Source: Chitinophaga chungangae
GTDB lineage: Bacteria > Bacteroidota > Bacteroidia > Chitinophagales > Chitinophagaceae
Direction of reading: 5' to 3'
NCBI RefSeq assembly: GCF_017742215.1
Contig: NZ_JAGHKP010000004.1
Coordinates: 682,001-746,000, forward strand
DNA length: 64,000 nucleotides
The notes beneath the pieces were generated by a model. It was not told the DNA's origin. It searched no databases and worked only from the letters and a program-made list of their open reading frames with translations. This document shows positions 43,193-53,156 of this stretch, one piece after another. Positions within the stretch are counted from its first letter, which is position 1. Each line of letters opens with the position of its first letter. Made by a program: the position numbers and the translations under genes.

Positions 43193-44830
43193 ATGAATAA
43201 ACTGCAACTCGCGGATTACATTGTTTTTTTCATTTACTTCATTTCCGTTGCCGCATACGGGTATTACGTCTATCATAAAAAGAAGTCCGCTTCGCCCGAT
43301 TCCAAAGATTTTTTCCTGGCTGAAGGATCGCTTACCTGGTGGGCGATCGGGGCTTCGCTGATCGCTTCCAATATTTCCGCGGAACATTTTATCGGCATGT
43401 CCGGCTCCGGTTTTGCACTGGGCCTCGCCATTTCCACCTATGAATGGATGGCTGCCGCCACGCTTATTATCGTGGCCGTGGTGTTCATCCCCCTTTACCT
43501 CAAAAACAAGATCTACACCATGCCGCAGTTCCTGGCGAAGCGGTACGACAACCGGGTGAGCACCCTGATGGCGGTGTTCTGGCTGCTGGTGTATGTGTTC
43601 GTGAACCTCACTTCCATTATTTATCTCGGAGCGCTGGCCATCGCGTCCATTTCGCCGATTTCTTTTGAATGGTGCATCGCGGGGCTCAGCGTGTTTTCGA
43701 TAATCGTTACGCTGGGCGGCATGAAAGTGATCGGGTATACCGATGTGGTGCAGGTGCTGGTACTGATCCTGGGCGGGCTGGTCACGACTTACCTGGCGCT
43801 CGACCTGCTGGCGGACCGCTTCGGGTACAACGGCGATATCCTGAAAGGATTGGGCGTGCTGAGAAAAGAAGCGCCGCAGCATTTTCACATGATATTCGAC
43901 AAAAACAATCCTTATTATAAAGACCTTCCCGGCCTGTCTGTGCTGATCGGCGGCATGTGGATCAACAACCTGGCGTATTGGGGATGCAACCAGTACATCA
44001 CGCAGCGCGCGCTGGGGGCCGATCTGAAAACCGCGCGCAACGGCATCCTGTTCGCCGCCTTCCTGAAGCTGCTGGTACCTGTGATAGCTGTGCTTCCGGG
44101 CATTGTGATGTTCGTGCTGCATAAAAACGGGATGTTCCAGGAAGAAATGAAAGGCGTGGTGGAAGGCGTGGAAAAAGTGAAGCCGGACCATGCTTATCCC
44201 ACGCTGATGAACCTGTTGCCGCCGGGACTGAAAGGCGTGGCGTTTGCCGCGCTGACGGCGGCTATCGTGGCATCGCTGGCAGGAAAGGCGAACAGTATTT
44301 CGACGATCTTTTCGCTGGATATTTACCAGAAATTTTTCAATAAAAACGCTTCCGAAAGACAGCTGGTAAAAGTGGGCAGATACGCCGTGATCGTGGCCAT
44401 GCTGATAGCGGCGCTGGTAACGCCGGCGTTGAAAACGCTGGACCAGGCGTACCAGTTCATACAGGAATACGTAGGTTTTATTTCGCCCGGGGTACTGGCG
44501 ATCTTCCTGATGGGTTTTTTCTGGAAACGCACCACCGCAAACGCGGCATTCATCGGGGCCTGCCTCACCATCCCGATCTCCACGGTATTAAAATTCCTGC
44601 CCGCCTGGACGGGCGGGGCATTCCCCGATTATCCTTTCCTTGACCGTATGTCCATTACTTTCGGGCTGATCCTGCTGGTGATGATCGTGGTCAGCCTGAT
44701 GAAGCCAAAAACGGAGGAAGTGTCGCCGATCGTGATAGATCGCTCGCTGTTCCGTGTAACGCCGGCTTTTGTGGTTATGTCAGTCATCATCTGCGGGGTA
44801 TTGACGGCGTTGTACACGGTGTTCTGGTAA
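43193..44830 (+). CDS. Sodium:solute symporter (SSS family)
   Basis: About 545 residues from ATG 43193 (MNKLQLADYIVFFIYF, which begins the first membrane helix; the upstream frame is leader). It has about 13-14 membrane segments. The family features are DFFLAEGSLTWWAIGASLIA, SNISAEHFIGMSGSG with its sodium-site serines, and NNLAYWGCNQYITQRALGA; ALTAAIVASLAGKANSISTI lies in the later half. These match SGLT-type symporters used for sugars and inositol. It lies 110 bases after the inositol oxygenase gene, so inositol import is the best guess. Confidence 0.93.
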   Translation: MNKLQLADYIVFFIYFISVAAYGYYVYHKKKSASPDSKDFFLAEGSLTWWAIGASLIASNISAEHFIGMSGSGFALGLAISTYEWMAAATLIIVAVVFIPLYLKNKIYTMPQFLAKRYDNRVSTLMAVFWLLVYVFVNLTSIIYLGALAIASISPISFEWCIAGLSVFSIIVTLGGMKVIGYTDVVQVLVLILGGLVTTYLALDLLADRFGYNGDILKGLGVLRKEAPQHFHMIFDKNNPYYKDLPGLSVLIGGMWINNLAYWGCNQYITQRALGADLKTARNGILFAAFLKLLVPVIAVLPGIVMFVLHKNGMFQEEMKGVVEGVEKVKPDHAYPTLMNLLPPGLKGVAFAALTAAIVASLAGKANSISTIFSLDIYQKFFNKNASERQLVKVGRYAVIVAMLIAALVTPALKTLDQAYQFIQEYVGFISPGVLAIFLMGFFWKRTTANAAFIGACLTIPISTVLKFLPAWTGGAFPDYPFLDRMSITFGLILLVMIVVSLMKPKTEEVSPIVIDRSLFRVTPAFVVMSVIICGVLTALYTVFW

Positions 44831-44834
44831 CCAG

Positions 44835-45122
44835 TTATTCCTCCTTTTTCCGGTCTGCGTGCCCCAGGCTTTTGCCGGGGTTCACCAGGTCGCGTACGCG
44901 TTGTTTCAGTTCCTTTATTTCAGGAAAATGACCGTCGCGTTTGCGGTCGAAAATGATCTGGTCGTTCAGCGAAACCTGATAACTTCCGGCGATTTCCGAA
45001 GGGCGGAGCGTGACGCCGCTGAGGTCTTCCTCAAAAGTGGTCAGTAATTCCTGCGCCATGTAGGCCGCACGCAGCAGCCAGCCGCATTTAGGGCAATAGG
45101 CAATTGTAATTCCCGGTTTCAT
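44835..45122 (-). CDS. SelT/SelW/SelH-family (Rdx) thioredoxin-like protein
   Basis: This 95-residue protein starts KPGITIAYCPKCGWLLRAAY, the Rdx/SelW pattern with a CxxC redox pair (Cys10, Cys13); in animals the second position is often selenocysteine. The rest, TFEEDLSGVTLRPSEIAGSY and IFDRKRDGHFPEIKELKQRV, follows the family. It is cytoplasmic and likely acts in thiol redox. It converges on the symporter gene across four bases. Confidence 0.88.
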   Translation of the reverse strand: MKPGITIAYCPKCGWLLRAAYMAQELLTTFEEDLSGVTLRPSEIAGSYQVSLNDQIIFDRKRDGHFPEIKELKQRVRDLVNPGKSLGHADRKKEE

Positions 45123-45354
45123 ATCCGTAAATGTACGCCGCTTCCCGCGTGTTTTTGCCCTTCCATAAAAAAGCGTTATAAAAATGTTAAAACCCGCATT
45201 TATTTATGTACCTTAAATACGGATAAGATTCCCAAACCGAATTGAAATTCTGCTGATTGTCTGTTTAACTCAAGACAGGAGAGCATGCTGCGTTAGGAAA
45301 GCATTGAGAGCTGCCGGCATATCAACCAAAGTGTACTAAAATCAAACACCGCTC

Positions 45355-48300
45355 ATGCAATTAAAGGTTTACGCCTGTGATGCCGGGAAACGGCGCCCGA
45401 AGCCCCCGGTCTTGTTTATCCTGTTACTGTTTGCCGCCTTTACGCCTGCTGACGCATTTGCAAAGGGAACCATCGCTTACCAGGATTCCGTGCCTGCCTC
45501 CCGTATTACGGGCCGCATTATCGATGCGGAGGAAAATATCCCGCTGCCCGGTGTTACCGTAGAAAATCTCGTCAGCCGCAAGGGCATCCTTTCCGACGCC
45601 AACGGCTTTTTTACACTGGCCGGCAAAGTGGGGGACAGCGTTCGTTTTTCCTACATCGGCAAAAGGGTGCAGGTAGTCACTTACCGAGGCCAGCCGCTCA
45701 ATATCCGCCTCGGCTCGCTGGGCGGCGTATTGTCTGAAGTAGTGGTGACCGGTTTCCAGGACCTGGACAAACGCAAGTTTTCCGGCGCCGCCACCACCCT
45801 GAAAGGCGACGAAGTGAAGATCGACGGTCTTACCGATGTGAGCCGCATGCTGGAAGGCAGGGTGGCCGGCGTGTCCGTCCAGAACGTGTCCAGCGCGTTC
45901 GGCGCCGCGCCCAAGCTGCGCATCAGGGGCGCCACTTCCATTCATGGCGACAATAAACCGCTGTGGGTGGTAGACGGCGTAGTGCTGGAAGATATCGTGA
46001 ACATTTCAAACGACCAGCTTTCCAGCGGCGACCCCACCACGCTGCTTGGCTCCGCCGTGGCCGGGCTGAACGCCAACGACATCGAATCTTACGCCATCTT
46101 AAAAGACGCCGCCGCCACCGCGCTGTATGGCGCCCGGGCCATGAACGGCGTAGTGGTGATCACGACCAAAAAAGGCCGGGTAGGCAAAACCCTGGTGAAC
46201 TATACCGGCAACTTCAGCACCCAGCTGGTGCCTTCGTATGCGGAATACAGCATCATGAACTCCTCGCAGCAGATGTCCGTGCTCGCCGAACTGGAAAGAA
46301 AAGGCCTGCTGAGCGCGGATATTCTCGACCGGGCAGACAACGGCGTGTACGGCAAAATGTACGAAGGCCTGCTGGCGGACAATAGCGGCAATTTCCCCAT
46401 TCCCAACACGCCGGAAGGCCGCGCCGCTTTCCTGAAAAGATATGCGGCGGCCAATACCGACTGGTACGACCTGCTGTTCAAAAACAATTTTATCCAGGAA
46501 CATTCGTTGAGCGTTTCCTTCGGGAACGACAAATCGCAGTCGTATTTCTCGACCAGTTATTACGGGGACAATGGCTGGACGGTTGCAGACCGCGTGAACC
46601 GTTATACGCTCAACTTCCGCAACAACTATAATTTCTCCGACCGGCTTACCGTAAGTTTTTCCACGCTCGCATCCGTGCGGCAGCAACGCGCCCCCGGCTC
46701 GCTCACCCGGCAGGAAAACCCGGTGGAAGGGCAATACGACAGGGATTTCGATATCAATCCCTTCAACTACGCGCTCACCGCCAGCCGTACGCTTACGGCT
46801 TACGACGAAAACGGCGACCGTGAATATTTCCGCCGCAACTTCGCGCCTTTCAACATTCTTACGGAGCTGGAAAATAATTACATGAACATCAACGTGTCTG
46901 ACCTGCGCCTGCAGGGCGACCTGAAATACAAGTTCACCCCCGCGCTCACCTTCGAGTTCGTGGGAGCGGTACGGTACGTGAAATCGAGCATGGAGCACCA
47001 GATCACCGAAAATGCGAACATGGCCAACGCTTACCGCGCGGCAGGCAATTCCACCATCCGGCAGAATAACCGCTTCCTTTACCGCGACCCGGACGATCCG
47101 GAGGCGGAGCCGGTAGTAGTGCTGCCTTACGGCGGTTTTTACAACCGTACCGAAGACCAGCTGGTGAGCTACGATTTCCGGAACAGCCTGAGCTTTATCA
47201 AAACCTTCAACAATATTCACTCCGTGAACCTCCTGGCCGGCATGCAGGTAAAATCCGCCGACCGCCAGCAGGCCAGCAACACCGGGTTCGGCTACCAGTA
47301 CGACAATGGGGGCGTTCCTTTCGTGGATTACCGCATCGTGAAGCAAACCATCGAGAGCAATTTCCCGTATTATGGTATGAGCAAGGACTACGACCGGTTT
47401 GTGGCATTTTACGGTTCGGCGGGTTATACTTTCAAACAACGGTACAACTTCACCGGCACGGTCCGTTACGACGGTTCGAACAGGCTGGGCAAAAGCACCA
47501 CCGCCCGCTGGCTGCCCACGTGGAGCCTCGCCGGTTCGTGGAACGCGGACAGGGAGCCTTTCATGCAAAACCTGTCGTGGCTGGATTACCTCACGGTGAG
47601 AGCGTCTTACGGTCTTACCGCGAGCATGGGGCCCGCAACCAATTCAAGCATCGTGCTGCGCAATATCAATACCACCCGTCCTTATTTTACGGAAGTGGAA
47701 TCGGTGATCAGGCTGGCCAACCTCGAAAATTCGGAGCTGACCTGGGAAAAGGCGTATACCGCGAACGCAGGGCTGGACGTGGGGCTGTTTAAAAACAAGC
47801 TGAACATCACGCTGGACGGTTATATCCGCAACAGTTTCGACCTGATCAGCATCATCCGCACGTCGGGCGTTGGCGGAGAGCCGGAGAAAGCGGCCAACTA
47901 TGCGGACATGGATTCCTGGGGGGCTGAACTGATGATCGGCGGGCCGGTGATCACGCGGAAAGACTGGGGCTGGAGAACCAATGTCACTTTTGGTTACAAC
48001 GAAAACCAGATCACCAGCGACAGGAGCCGCCCGCAGATCTTCGACATGGTGCAGGCTGAAGGCGGCAACCGCCAGGGTTACCCGGCGCGCGGACTGTTTT
48101 CCCTGGAGTTCAGGGGGCTAAACCCGCTCACCGGCGACCCGCGGTTCACCGACGAAAAAGGAGAGGCCAACGGCGGGGTTTACCTGCAGGACAGGAACAT
48201 CGGCTACCTGGTGTACGAAGGCCCGGTAGACCCGATCCTGAACGGCGGCTGGTCCAACACATTCAACTACAAAAACCTTTCGCTGAATATTTTCGTAACG

Positions 48301-48744
48301 GCGCAGGGCGGCAACAAGATCAGGCTGTATCCCGCGTTCAAAACCTCTTACTCCGACCTGGACGCCACGCCCAAGGAATTCCTGGACCGCTGGCTGATGC
48401 CAGGAGACGAAAAAGTGACGAACGTGCCGTCTATTCTCGGCGGGTTGGAACAATCCAGGCTCAACGGCGAATATCCTTACAACAACTACAACTATTCCAC
48501 CGAAAGGGTCGCCAGCGGCGCTTTCCTGCGGCTTAAAACCGTTTCGCTCACGTACAATCTACAGCCTGCGCTGCTGAACCGGCTGGGGCTGAACAGCGCG
48601 AGCGTTTCAGGGGCCGCGATCAATCCGTGGCTGATCTATTCCGATAAAAAACTGAGAGGACAGGACCCGGAGTTCTTCAATTCCGGCGGTGTGGCGTTGC
48701 CCGTGCAGAAACAATTCACCCTCACCCTCAAAGTTGGCATTTAA
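45355..48744 (+). CDS. SusC/RagA-type TonB-linked outer membrane protein
   Basis: The 1129-residue protein has a signal segment (LFILLLFAAFTPADAFA) and a carboxypeptidase-regulatory-like domain (GRIIDAEENIPLPGVTVENL). A TonB-box-like EVVVTGFQDLDKRKF, a plug with KLRIRGATSIHGDNKPLWVV and AILKDAAATALYGARAMNG, and a long barrel follow. It belongs to the receptor group found with the HExxH metalloprotease lipoprotein. The SusD gene starts 4 bases later, followed by the metalloprotease, a DUF4302 protein and a collagen-like protein, all in one direction. Such loci are thought to import peptides or proteins rather than glycans, but this is by analogy. Confidence 0.94.
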   Translation: MQLKVYACDAGKRRPKPPVLFILLLFAAFTPADAFAKGTIAYQDSVPASRITGRIIDAEENIPLPGVTVENLVSRKGILSDANGFFTLAGKVGDSVRFSYIGKRVQVVTYRGQPLNIRLGSLGGVLSEVVVTGFQDLDKRKFSGAATTLKGDEVKIDGLTDVSRMLEGRVAGVSVQNVSSAFGAAPKLRIRGATSIHGDNKPLWVVDGVVLEDIVNISNDQLSSGDPTTLLGSAVAGLNANDIESYAILKDAAATALYGARAMNGVVVITTKKGRVGKTLVNYTGNFSTQLVPSYAEYSIMNSSQQMSVLAELERKGLLSADILDRADNGVYGKMYEGLLADNSGNFPIPNTPEGRAAFLKRYAAANTDWYDLLFKNNFIQEHSLSVSFGNDKSQSYFSTSYYGDNGWTVADRVNRYTLNFRNNYNFSDRLTVSFSTLASVRQQRAPGSLTRQENPVEGQYDRDFDINPFNYALTASRTLTAYDENGDREYFRRNFAPFNILTELENNYMNINVSDLRLQGDLKYKFTPALTFEFVGAVRYVKSSMEHQITENANMANAYRAAGNSTIRQNNRFLYRDPDDPEAEPVVVLPYGGFYNRTEDQLVSYDFRNSLSFIKTFNNIHSVNLLAGMQVKSADRQQASNTGFGYQYDNGGVPFVDYRIVKQTIESNFPYYGMSKDYDRFVAFYGSAGYTFKQRYNFTGTVRYDGSNRLGKSTTARWLPTWSLAGSWNADREPFMQNLSWLDYLTVRASYGLTASMGPATNSSIVLRNINTTRPYFTEVESVIRLANLENSELTWEKAYTANAGLDVGLFKNKLNITLDGYIRNSFDLISIIRTSGVGGEPEKAANYADMDSWGAELMIGGPVITRKDWGWRTNVTFGYNENQITSDRSRPQIFDMVQAEGGNRQGYPARGLFSLEFRGLNPLTGDPRFTDEKGEANGGVYLQDRNIGYLVYEGPVDPILNGGWSNTFNYKNLSLNIFVTAQGGNKIRLYPAFKTSYSDLDATPKEFLDRWLMPGDEKVTNVPSILGGLEQSRLNGEYPYNNYNYSTERVASGAFLRLKTVSLTYNLQPALLNRLGLNSASVSGAAINPWLIYSDKKLRGQDPEFFNSGGVALPVQKQFTLTLKVGI

Positions 48745-48748
48745 AGGT

Positions 48749-50209
48749 ATGAACATGAAAAGACTGCTGATATTCACTGGCGTTTGCCTCGCGTTTACCG
48801 CCGGAGGCTGTAAAAAATACCTGGAGCAGCCGCCGGACATGCGGGCAGAACTGAACACGCCCGAACAGGTGAGCCGCCTGCTCGGCACCGCCTATCCGCA
48901 GGCGAATTATATGGCCTTCGCCGAGGCATCGTCAGACAATGTGGGGGATAAAAGAAGCGGCACCATCGAAAATATCAACACCGATCCCTTCCAGTTCCGC
49001 GATGTGAGAGACGACCAGGAAGATTCACCGGAATATTACTGGAATGCTTGCTACACGGCCATTGCGGCCGCCAACCTGGCCATCCAGACCTGCGATAACG
49101 CGCCCGACCCGGAAAATTACCGCTCGCAGAAAGGCGAAGCGCTCGTGGCGCGGGCGTACGCGCATTTTATGCTCGTCACTTTTTTCTCGGAAACCTACGA
49201 TCCCGCCACGGCGGCCACTGCGCCGGGCATTCCTTATGTGACCGAGCCGGAGAACGTCGTGATCAAACAATACGAGCGCAAAACGGTGGCGTATGTGTAT
49301 GAAATGATCGAAAAGGACCTGCTGACAGGCATGCCGATGCTGGACAACAACCGGTATTCCGTGCCGGCATATCACTTTACCACCACCGCCGCCTACGCTT
49401 TCGCCGCACGCTTCTATCTTTTTAAACAGCAATGGGCCACCGCCGTGACCTATGCCACGATGGTGTTCCCCGACAACAACGTGACCCCGATGCTGCGGCC
49501 CTGGAACACGACGTATAAAACCATGACCTACCTGGAGCTGTTCGGCGTATACGCCAAAGCCACCGAGCCGGCCAACCTGCTGCTGGTGGAAACGCCTTCG
49601 GTGTACGGCCGTTATTATTACACGTTCCGTTACGCGCTTACCGACGCCCTGCAGCAGCAGATATTCGCGGATAACGTGACCGGCGGGGACTGGGTGTTCT
49701 GGAACCAGTCGTATACCGCTGGTGGCGAAGAGAACCAGCTGATCCCGAAGATCAACGAGTTTTTCGTGCGCTCCACCGTGAACGCCGGTATCGGTACGGC
49801 GTATGTGATGGTGCCGTTGTTCACCGCTGAAGAAGTGCTGTTCAACCGCGCGGAAGCGAATGCGCACCTGAACAATACTTCCGCAGCTATCGACGACCTC
49901 AACAAATACGCCGCCACGCGCATCAACAACTATAACGCCGGCGCACATACGATCACTGCGCAGCGGATCAGGAATTTTTATGGCACGAACAACCTGCAGA
50001 TCGCGCTGCTGGCCACCATACTCGATTTTAAACGCGCCGAGTTCGTGCAGGAAGGCATGCGCTGGTTCGACATCCTGCGTTTCCGCATTCCCGTTACGCA
50101 TACGGTGGCGGGCGGCGGCTCTTCGACGCTGACGAGCACAGACCCGCGCAGGTTGTTCCAGATACCTTCATCCGCCGCTATTTCAGGCATACCGGCCAAT
50201 CCGCGTTAA
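48749..50209 (+). CDS. SusD/RagB-family outer membrane lipoprotein
   Basis: About 486 residues from ATG 48749 (an earlier in-frame start at 48689 lies inside the SusC gene and is rejected; the next ATG, 48755, is also possible). The signal peptide has the lipobox TAGGC, giving an acylated cysteine. SusD helical repeats (NTPEQVSRLLGTAYPQANYM, then QKGEALVARAYAHFMLVTFF) and a C-terminal RAEFVQEGMRWFDILRFRIP are typical. It is translationally close to SusC (4-base gap). It would bind and present the substrate of this locus. Confidence 0.93.
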   Translation: MNMKRLLIFTGVCLAFTAGGCKKYLEQPPDMRAELNTPEQVSRLLGTAYPQANYMAFAEASSDNVGDKRSGTIENINTDPFQFRDVRDDQEDSPEYYWNACYTAIAAANLAIQTCDNAPDPENYRSQKGEALVARAYAHFMLVTFFSETYDPATAATAPGIPYVTEPENVVIKQYERKTVAYVYEMIEKDLLTGMPMLDNNRYSVPAYHFTTTAAYAFAARFYLFKQQWATAVTYATMVFPDNNVTPMLRPWNTTYKTMTYLELFGVYAKATEPANLLLVETPSVYGRYYYTFRYALTDALQQQIFADNVTGGDWVFWNQSYTAGGEENQLIPKINEFFVRSTVNAGIGTAYVMVPLFTAEEVLFNRAEANAHLNNTSAAIDDLNKYAATRINNYNAGAHTITAQRIRNFYGTNNLQIALLATILDFKRAEFVQEGMRWFDILRFRIPVTHTVAGGGSSTLTSTDPRRLFQIPSSAAISGIPANPR

Positions 50210-50232
50210 CCACTAAATTTAAAAGCACAAAC

Positions 50233-51141
50233 ATGCATATGAAGCATCCGATAATATTGATCCTCCTTTCTTTCTGCATGCTGGCCGCCTGCAGAAGAGA
50301 CGATTCGCTCGACGATGTGAACGACATTCCCGGGCTGGGTGGAGACACCTGGGCGCCCGGCCCCATCGACGTGTGGATAAAGGATAGTCTTACCACGCCG
50401 CTGAACGTATCGGTAAAATATAAATGGGACCAGGGCGAGCTGGATTACACGCACGTACTGGTGCCGCCAAAAGAAGAAAAGATCATTCCCGTGCTCAGCA
50501 CCATCCGCAGGGCCTGGCTAAAACCTTACGAAGCCGAAGCCGGCGAGCTGTTCGTGAAAAAATACGTGCCGAAATTCTTCGTGCTCGTAGGCAGCGCCAG
50601 TTACAATACAGACGGCACTATCACGCTGGGCACCGCCGAGGGCGGCAGGAAGATCGTGCTGTACGTGCTGAATAATTTCCGGACGAAATCGATGGCGGGA
50701 TATGAGCCTTCCGATTCTTTTAATGTGAAAATGATGTTCCATACCATCGAGCACGAGTTCGGCCACATTCTTCACCAGAATATTTTATACCCGCAGGATT
50801 TTAAACGCATTTCGGTAGGCATGTATACGTCTAACTGGAACAACGTTTCCGACGGCGCCGCGCTTGCAGACGGATTTGTGACCGCCTATGCGATGAGCGC
50901 GCCCGACGAGGATTTCGTGGAAATGATCGCCATGATGCTGGTGGAAGGCAAACAGGGCTTCGACAACCTGCTGAACAGCATCACCGATCCCGGCCCCGGC
51001 GGCACTACGCCGGAACAAGCGAGGGCACGGCTCCGGCAGAAAGAAGCGATCGTGGTGAAATATTTCGCGGAGGCCTGGAAGATCGATTTCTACAGCCTGC
51101 AAAGCCGCACGCGCGCCGCTATCGACGAACTGACGAAGTAA
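50233..51141 (+). CDS. SusC/SusD-linked zinc metallohydrolase lipoprotein
   Basis: The 302-residue lipoprotein (lipobox MLAAC) has the zinc motif HEFGH (in FHTIEHEFGHILHQN, about residues 175-189) and further metal-site candidates in the downstream DFVEMIAMMLVE segment. This matches the Bacteroidota family of substrate-import-associated zinc metallohydrolase lipoproteins (TIGR04549-type, from memory), always next to a TonB-linked SusC. It lies 23 bases after SusD and 29 bases before the DUF4302 gene. It probably cuts a protein or peptide substrate at the cell surface before uptake. Confidence 0.9.
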   Translation: MHMKHPIILILLSFCMLAACRRDDSLDDVNDIPGLGGDTWAPGPIDVWIKDSLTTPLNVSVKYKWDQGELDYTHVLVPPKEEKIIPVLSTIRRAWLKPYEAEAGELFVKKYVPKFFVLVGSASYNTDGTITLGTAEGGRKIVLYVLNNFRTKSMAGYEPSDSFNVKMMFHTIEHEFGHILHQNILYPQDFKRISVGMYTSNWNNVSDGAALADGFVTAYAMSAPDEDFVEMIAMMLVEGKQGFDNLLNSITDPGPGGTTPEQARARLRQKEAIVVKYFAEAWKIDFYSLQSRTRAAIDELTK

Positions 51142-51170
51142 TTATCCCATTACGGAACAATATTTATCAG

Positions 51171-52493
51171 ATGAAACGAGCTCTATCATATTTCTTACTG
51201 GCATTACTGGCGTTCACCTCCTGCCGGAAGGACAACAACGATTCCGTATTTCCCGGCACTACGGACGAGCGGATCAACGCAACGCTCGCCGACTACCAGT
51301 CCGCGCTGGCCGGCTCGCAATACGGCTGGAATGCCCGGCTCGTAACGGCAAACGGCAGCATTTATAATTTCCACTTCAGTTTCAACGACGCCAACCGCGT
51401 GCTGATGTTCGGCGATATAGACACGCTCACCGCTTCGGAAAGAAAAGAAAGCAGCTTCCGCCTCAAAGCGCTGCAGCAGCCTTCGCTGATCTTTGATACT
51501 TATTCTTATCTCCATATTCTCGCAGACCCCGATGGATCGGTGAACGGCGGTGCAGACGGCGAAGGCCTGCGCTCCGATTTCGAGTTTTCGCTGGATTCGC
51601 TTGCGGCGGACAGTATCAAACTCACCGGGCGTTTCCAGGGCAGCAGGATGGTACTGAAAAAAGCGACGCAACAAGACCTGGAAACCTGGCAGAACGGGCA
51701 TTGGAAAAATGTGCTGTTGTTTGAAGACCTTGGCGCGCGCATCCTCAACTATTTCAAACGCCTTAGCTACGGCGGCGTTCAATACGAGATCCATGTAAAC
51801 AATACGGACAGAACGGTGACGCTGATATGGAGAGACGGCGCCGGCAACGCACAACAGCATACTTCCGGTTACATCGTGAACAGTACCGGCATACAGCTCA
51901 CCACCCCGCTTACCAACGGGGCGAACACCATTACCTCTTTTTCTAACTTCAGCTGGAATACCGGCACTTCCACCTTCACCATGAACGTGAACGGTACCAC
52001 GCCGTCTTCTATCGCGGGGGCCATCGAGCCTGTCGTGAAAGACCTGGAAGCTCCGCAGCGCTGGTGGCTGTTCATGGCGCAGCAGGACGGTTACTGGGCC
52101 ACGCTGAACGGTTTTCATGTAAATGGGGTAGACGATGCCTTTAAGCTGCACAATATCCCCAACTTCCAGTTCCTGGTTTTCTGGCCGCGTTTTGGCGACG
52201 CGGGCGGCGGCCTGCTTTATGACCTTGCCGGATGGGTGCACAATGAGAACGGCCAGCCCACCATCGTGTTCGGCGCGGCATTCGAACCGCCTGTTTTCAC
52301 GGCCAACGGCCGCGTGATCTTCACCTGGCTTGGAAGGCTGGGCGACCTGCCTCCCGGCGCGCAGGCGCCTTATGAAAACACGGCCGCCCAATTCGAAGAC
52401 CCGCTGGGTTATTACCTGGTGCAAACCAGCGCGCGCAGCTACGACATGGTGAGCGCAAGGGACGCCAAAGCCTGGATCACCTGGGAATACTGA
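51171..52493 (+). CDS. DUF4302 lipoprotein
   Basis: The 440-residue protein starts with a lipoprotein signal (lipobox AFTSC) and resembles DUF4302 proteins of Bacteroidota (GTTDERINATLADYQSALAG and YGWNARLVTANGSIYNFHFS near the start; RMVLKKAT in the first third). It is beta-rich without a catalytic motif I can name. DUF4302 genes typically sit with the HExxH lipoprotein and SusC/SusD, as here. The protein is probably surface-exposed and may bind the substrate. Confidence 0.82.
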   Translation: MKRALSYFLLALLAFTSCRKDNNDSVFPGTTDERINATLADYQSALAGSQYGWNARLVTANGSIYNFHFSFNDANRVLMFGDIDTLTASERKESSFRLKALQQPSLIFDTYSYLHILADPDGSVNGGADGEGLRSDFEFSLDSLAADSIKLTGRFQGSRMVLKKATQQDLETWQNGHWKNVLLFEDLGARILNYFKRLSYGGVQYEIHVNNTDRTVTLIWRDGAGNAQQHTSGYIVNSTGIQLTTPLTNGANTITSFSNFSWNTGTSTFTMNVNGTTPSSIAGAIEPVVKDLEAPQRWWLFMAQQDGYWATLNGFHVNGVDDAFKLHNIPNFQFLVFWPRFGDAGGGLLYDLAGWVHNENGQPTIVFGAAFEPPVFTANGRVIFTWLGRLGDLPPGAQAPYENTAAQFEDPLGYYLVQTSARSYDMVSARDAKAWITWEY

Positions 52494-52546
52494 TCAGTCA
52501 CAGTTTATGCGAAATACCAATTATTAATAACTAAAATCAACTTGTT

Positions 52547-53128
52547 ATGAAAAGGATGACGCCCCGCTTAGTATACGTCCTCATGCTGTTTGTCGCTGTT
52601 ATTGCAGTGTCCTGTTCCAAAGACGGTGATGCCGGTCCCGCTGGTCCCGCCGGCCCTGCAGGCCCCGCCGGTCCCGCAGGCCCCGCTGGTGGAAAAGGCG
52701 ACCCCGGTACCGCGAACGTGATCTATTCCGCCTGGACAGATGTGGCATTTGTTCCTGAAAAAGACCCGGACACCGGCGATACGCTGGCGTTTACCGCATC
52801 CATCATGGCGCCGAAGCTGACGAAAGAAATACTTAATTCAGGTGAAGTAAAAGTATATTTTAACTGGGGCACTACCGCTGAGCCCGAAGTAGACCCGCTG
52901 CCGCTGTTCGATATCTATATCGGCGGAGGGCTCAGCTGCACCACTACTTTTTATGAAGGCGAGATATTCATGATCTCCAACTTCGATCTCAGTTCACGTA
53001 TGAACGACGCTAACGCCAAAGTATTCCAGTTCCGTTACATCCTGATACCCGGCGGTACTACCGCAAGGCAGTCTGTCAACTGGAAAGACTATAATTCCGT
53101 GAAAGCGTACCTTGGCCTGAAAGACTAG
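52547..53128 (+). CDS. Collagen-like repeat lipoprotein
   Basis: The 193-residue lipoprotein (lipobox IAVSC, Cys23) has a short Gly-X-Y tract right after the anchor: GDA, six GPA repeats (residues 30-47), GGK, GDP. This is a small collagen-like stalk that could trimerise. The rest is a beta-rich domain (YSAWTDVAFVPEKDPDTGDT, later FDIYIGGGLSCTTTFYEGE and QFRYILIPGG). It is the last gene of the SusC/SusD/metalloprotease/DUF4302 locus, 53 bases after DUF4302, and is followed by a terminator. It may hold the complex together at the cell surface. Confidence 0.8.
   Translation: MKRMTPRLVYVLMLFVAVIAVSCSKDGDAGPAGPAGPAGPAGPAGPAGGKGDPGTANVIYSAWTDVAFVPEKDPDTGDTLAFTASIMAPKLTKEILNSGEVKVYFNWGTTAEPEVDPLPLFDIYIGGGLSCTTTFYEGEIFMISNFDLSSRMNDANAKVFQFRYILIPGGTTARQSVNWKDYNSVKAYLGLKD
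52634..52687 (+). repeat. In-frame GPA collagen-like repeat (6 units)
   Basis: Six 9-base units of the form GGN-CCN-GCN encode Gly-Pro-Ala. Third positions vary between units, so the tract is kept at protein level and is not a fresh slippage product. Confidence 0.85.
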
Positions 53129-53156
53129 AACGACTACTTATCAATCCGGATACCGG

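Noticed and set aside
52634..52687. GPA-coding repeat as a possible phase-variable tract
   Set aside because: Units are nine bases, so changes keep the frame, and third-base variation shows it is not a homogeneous slippage tract.
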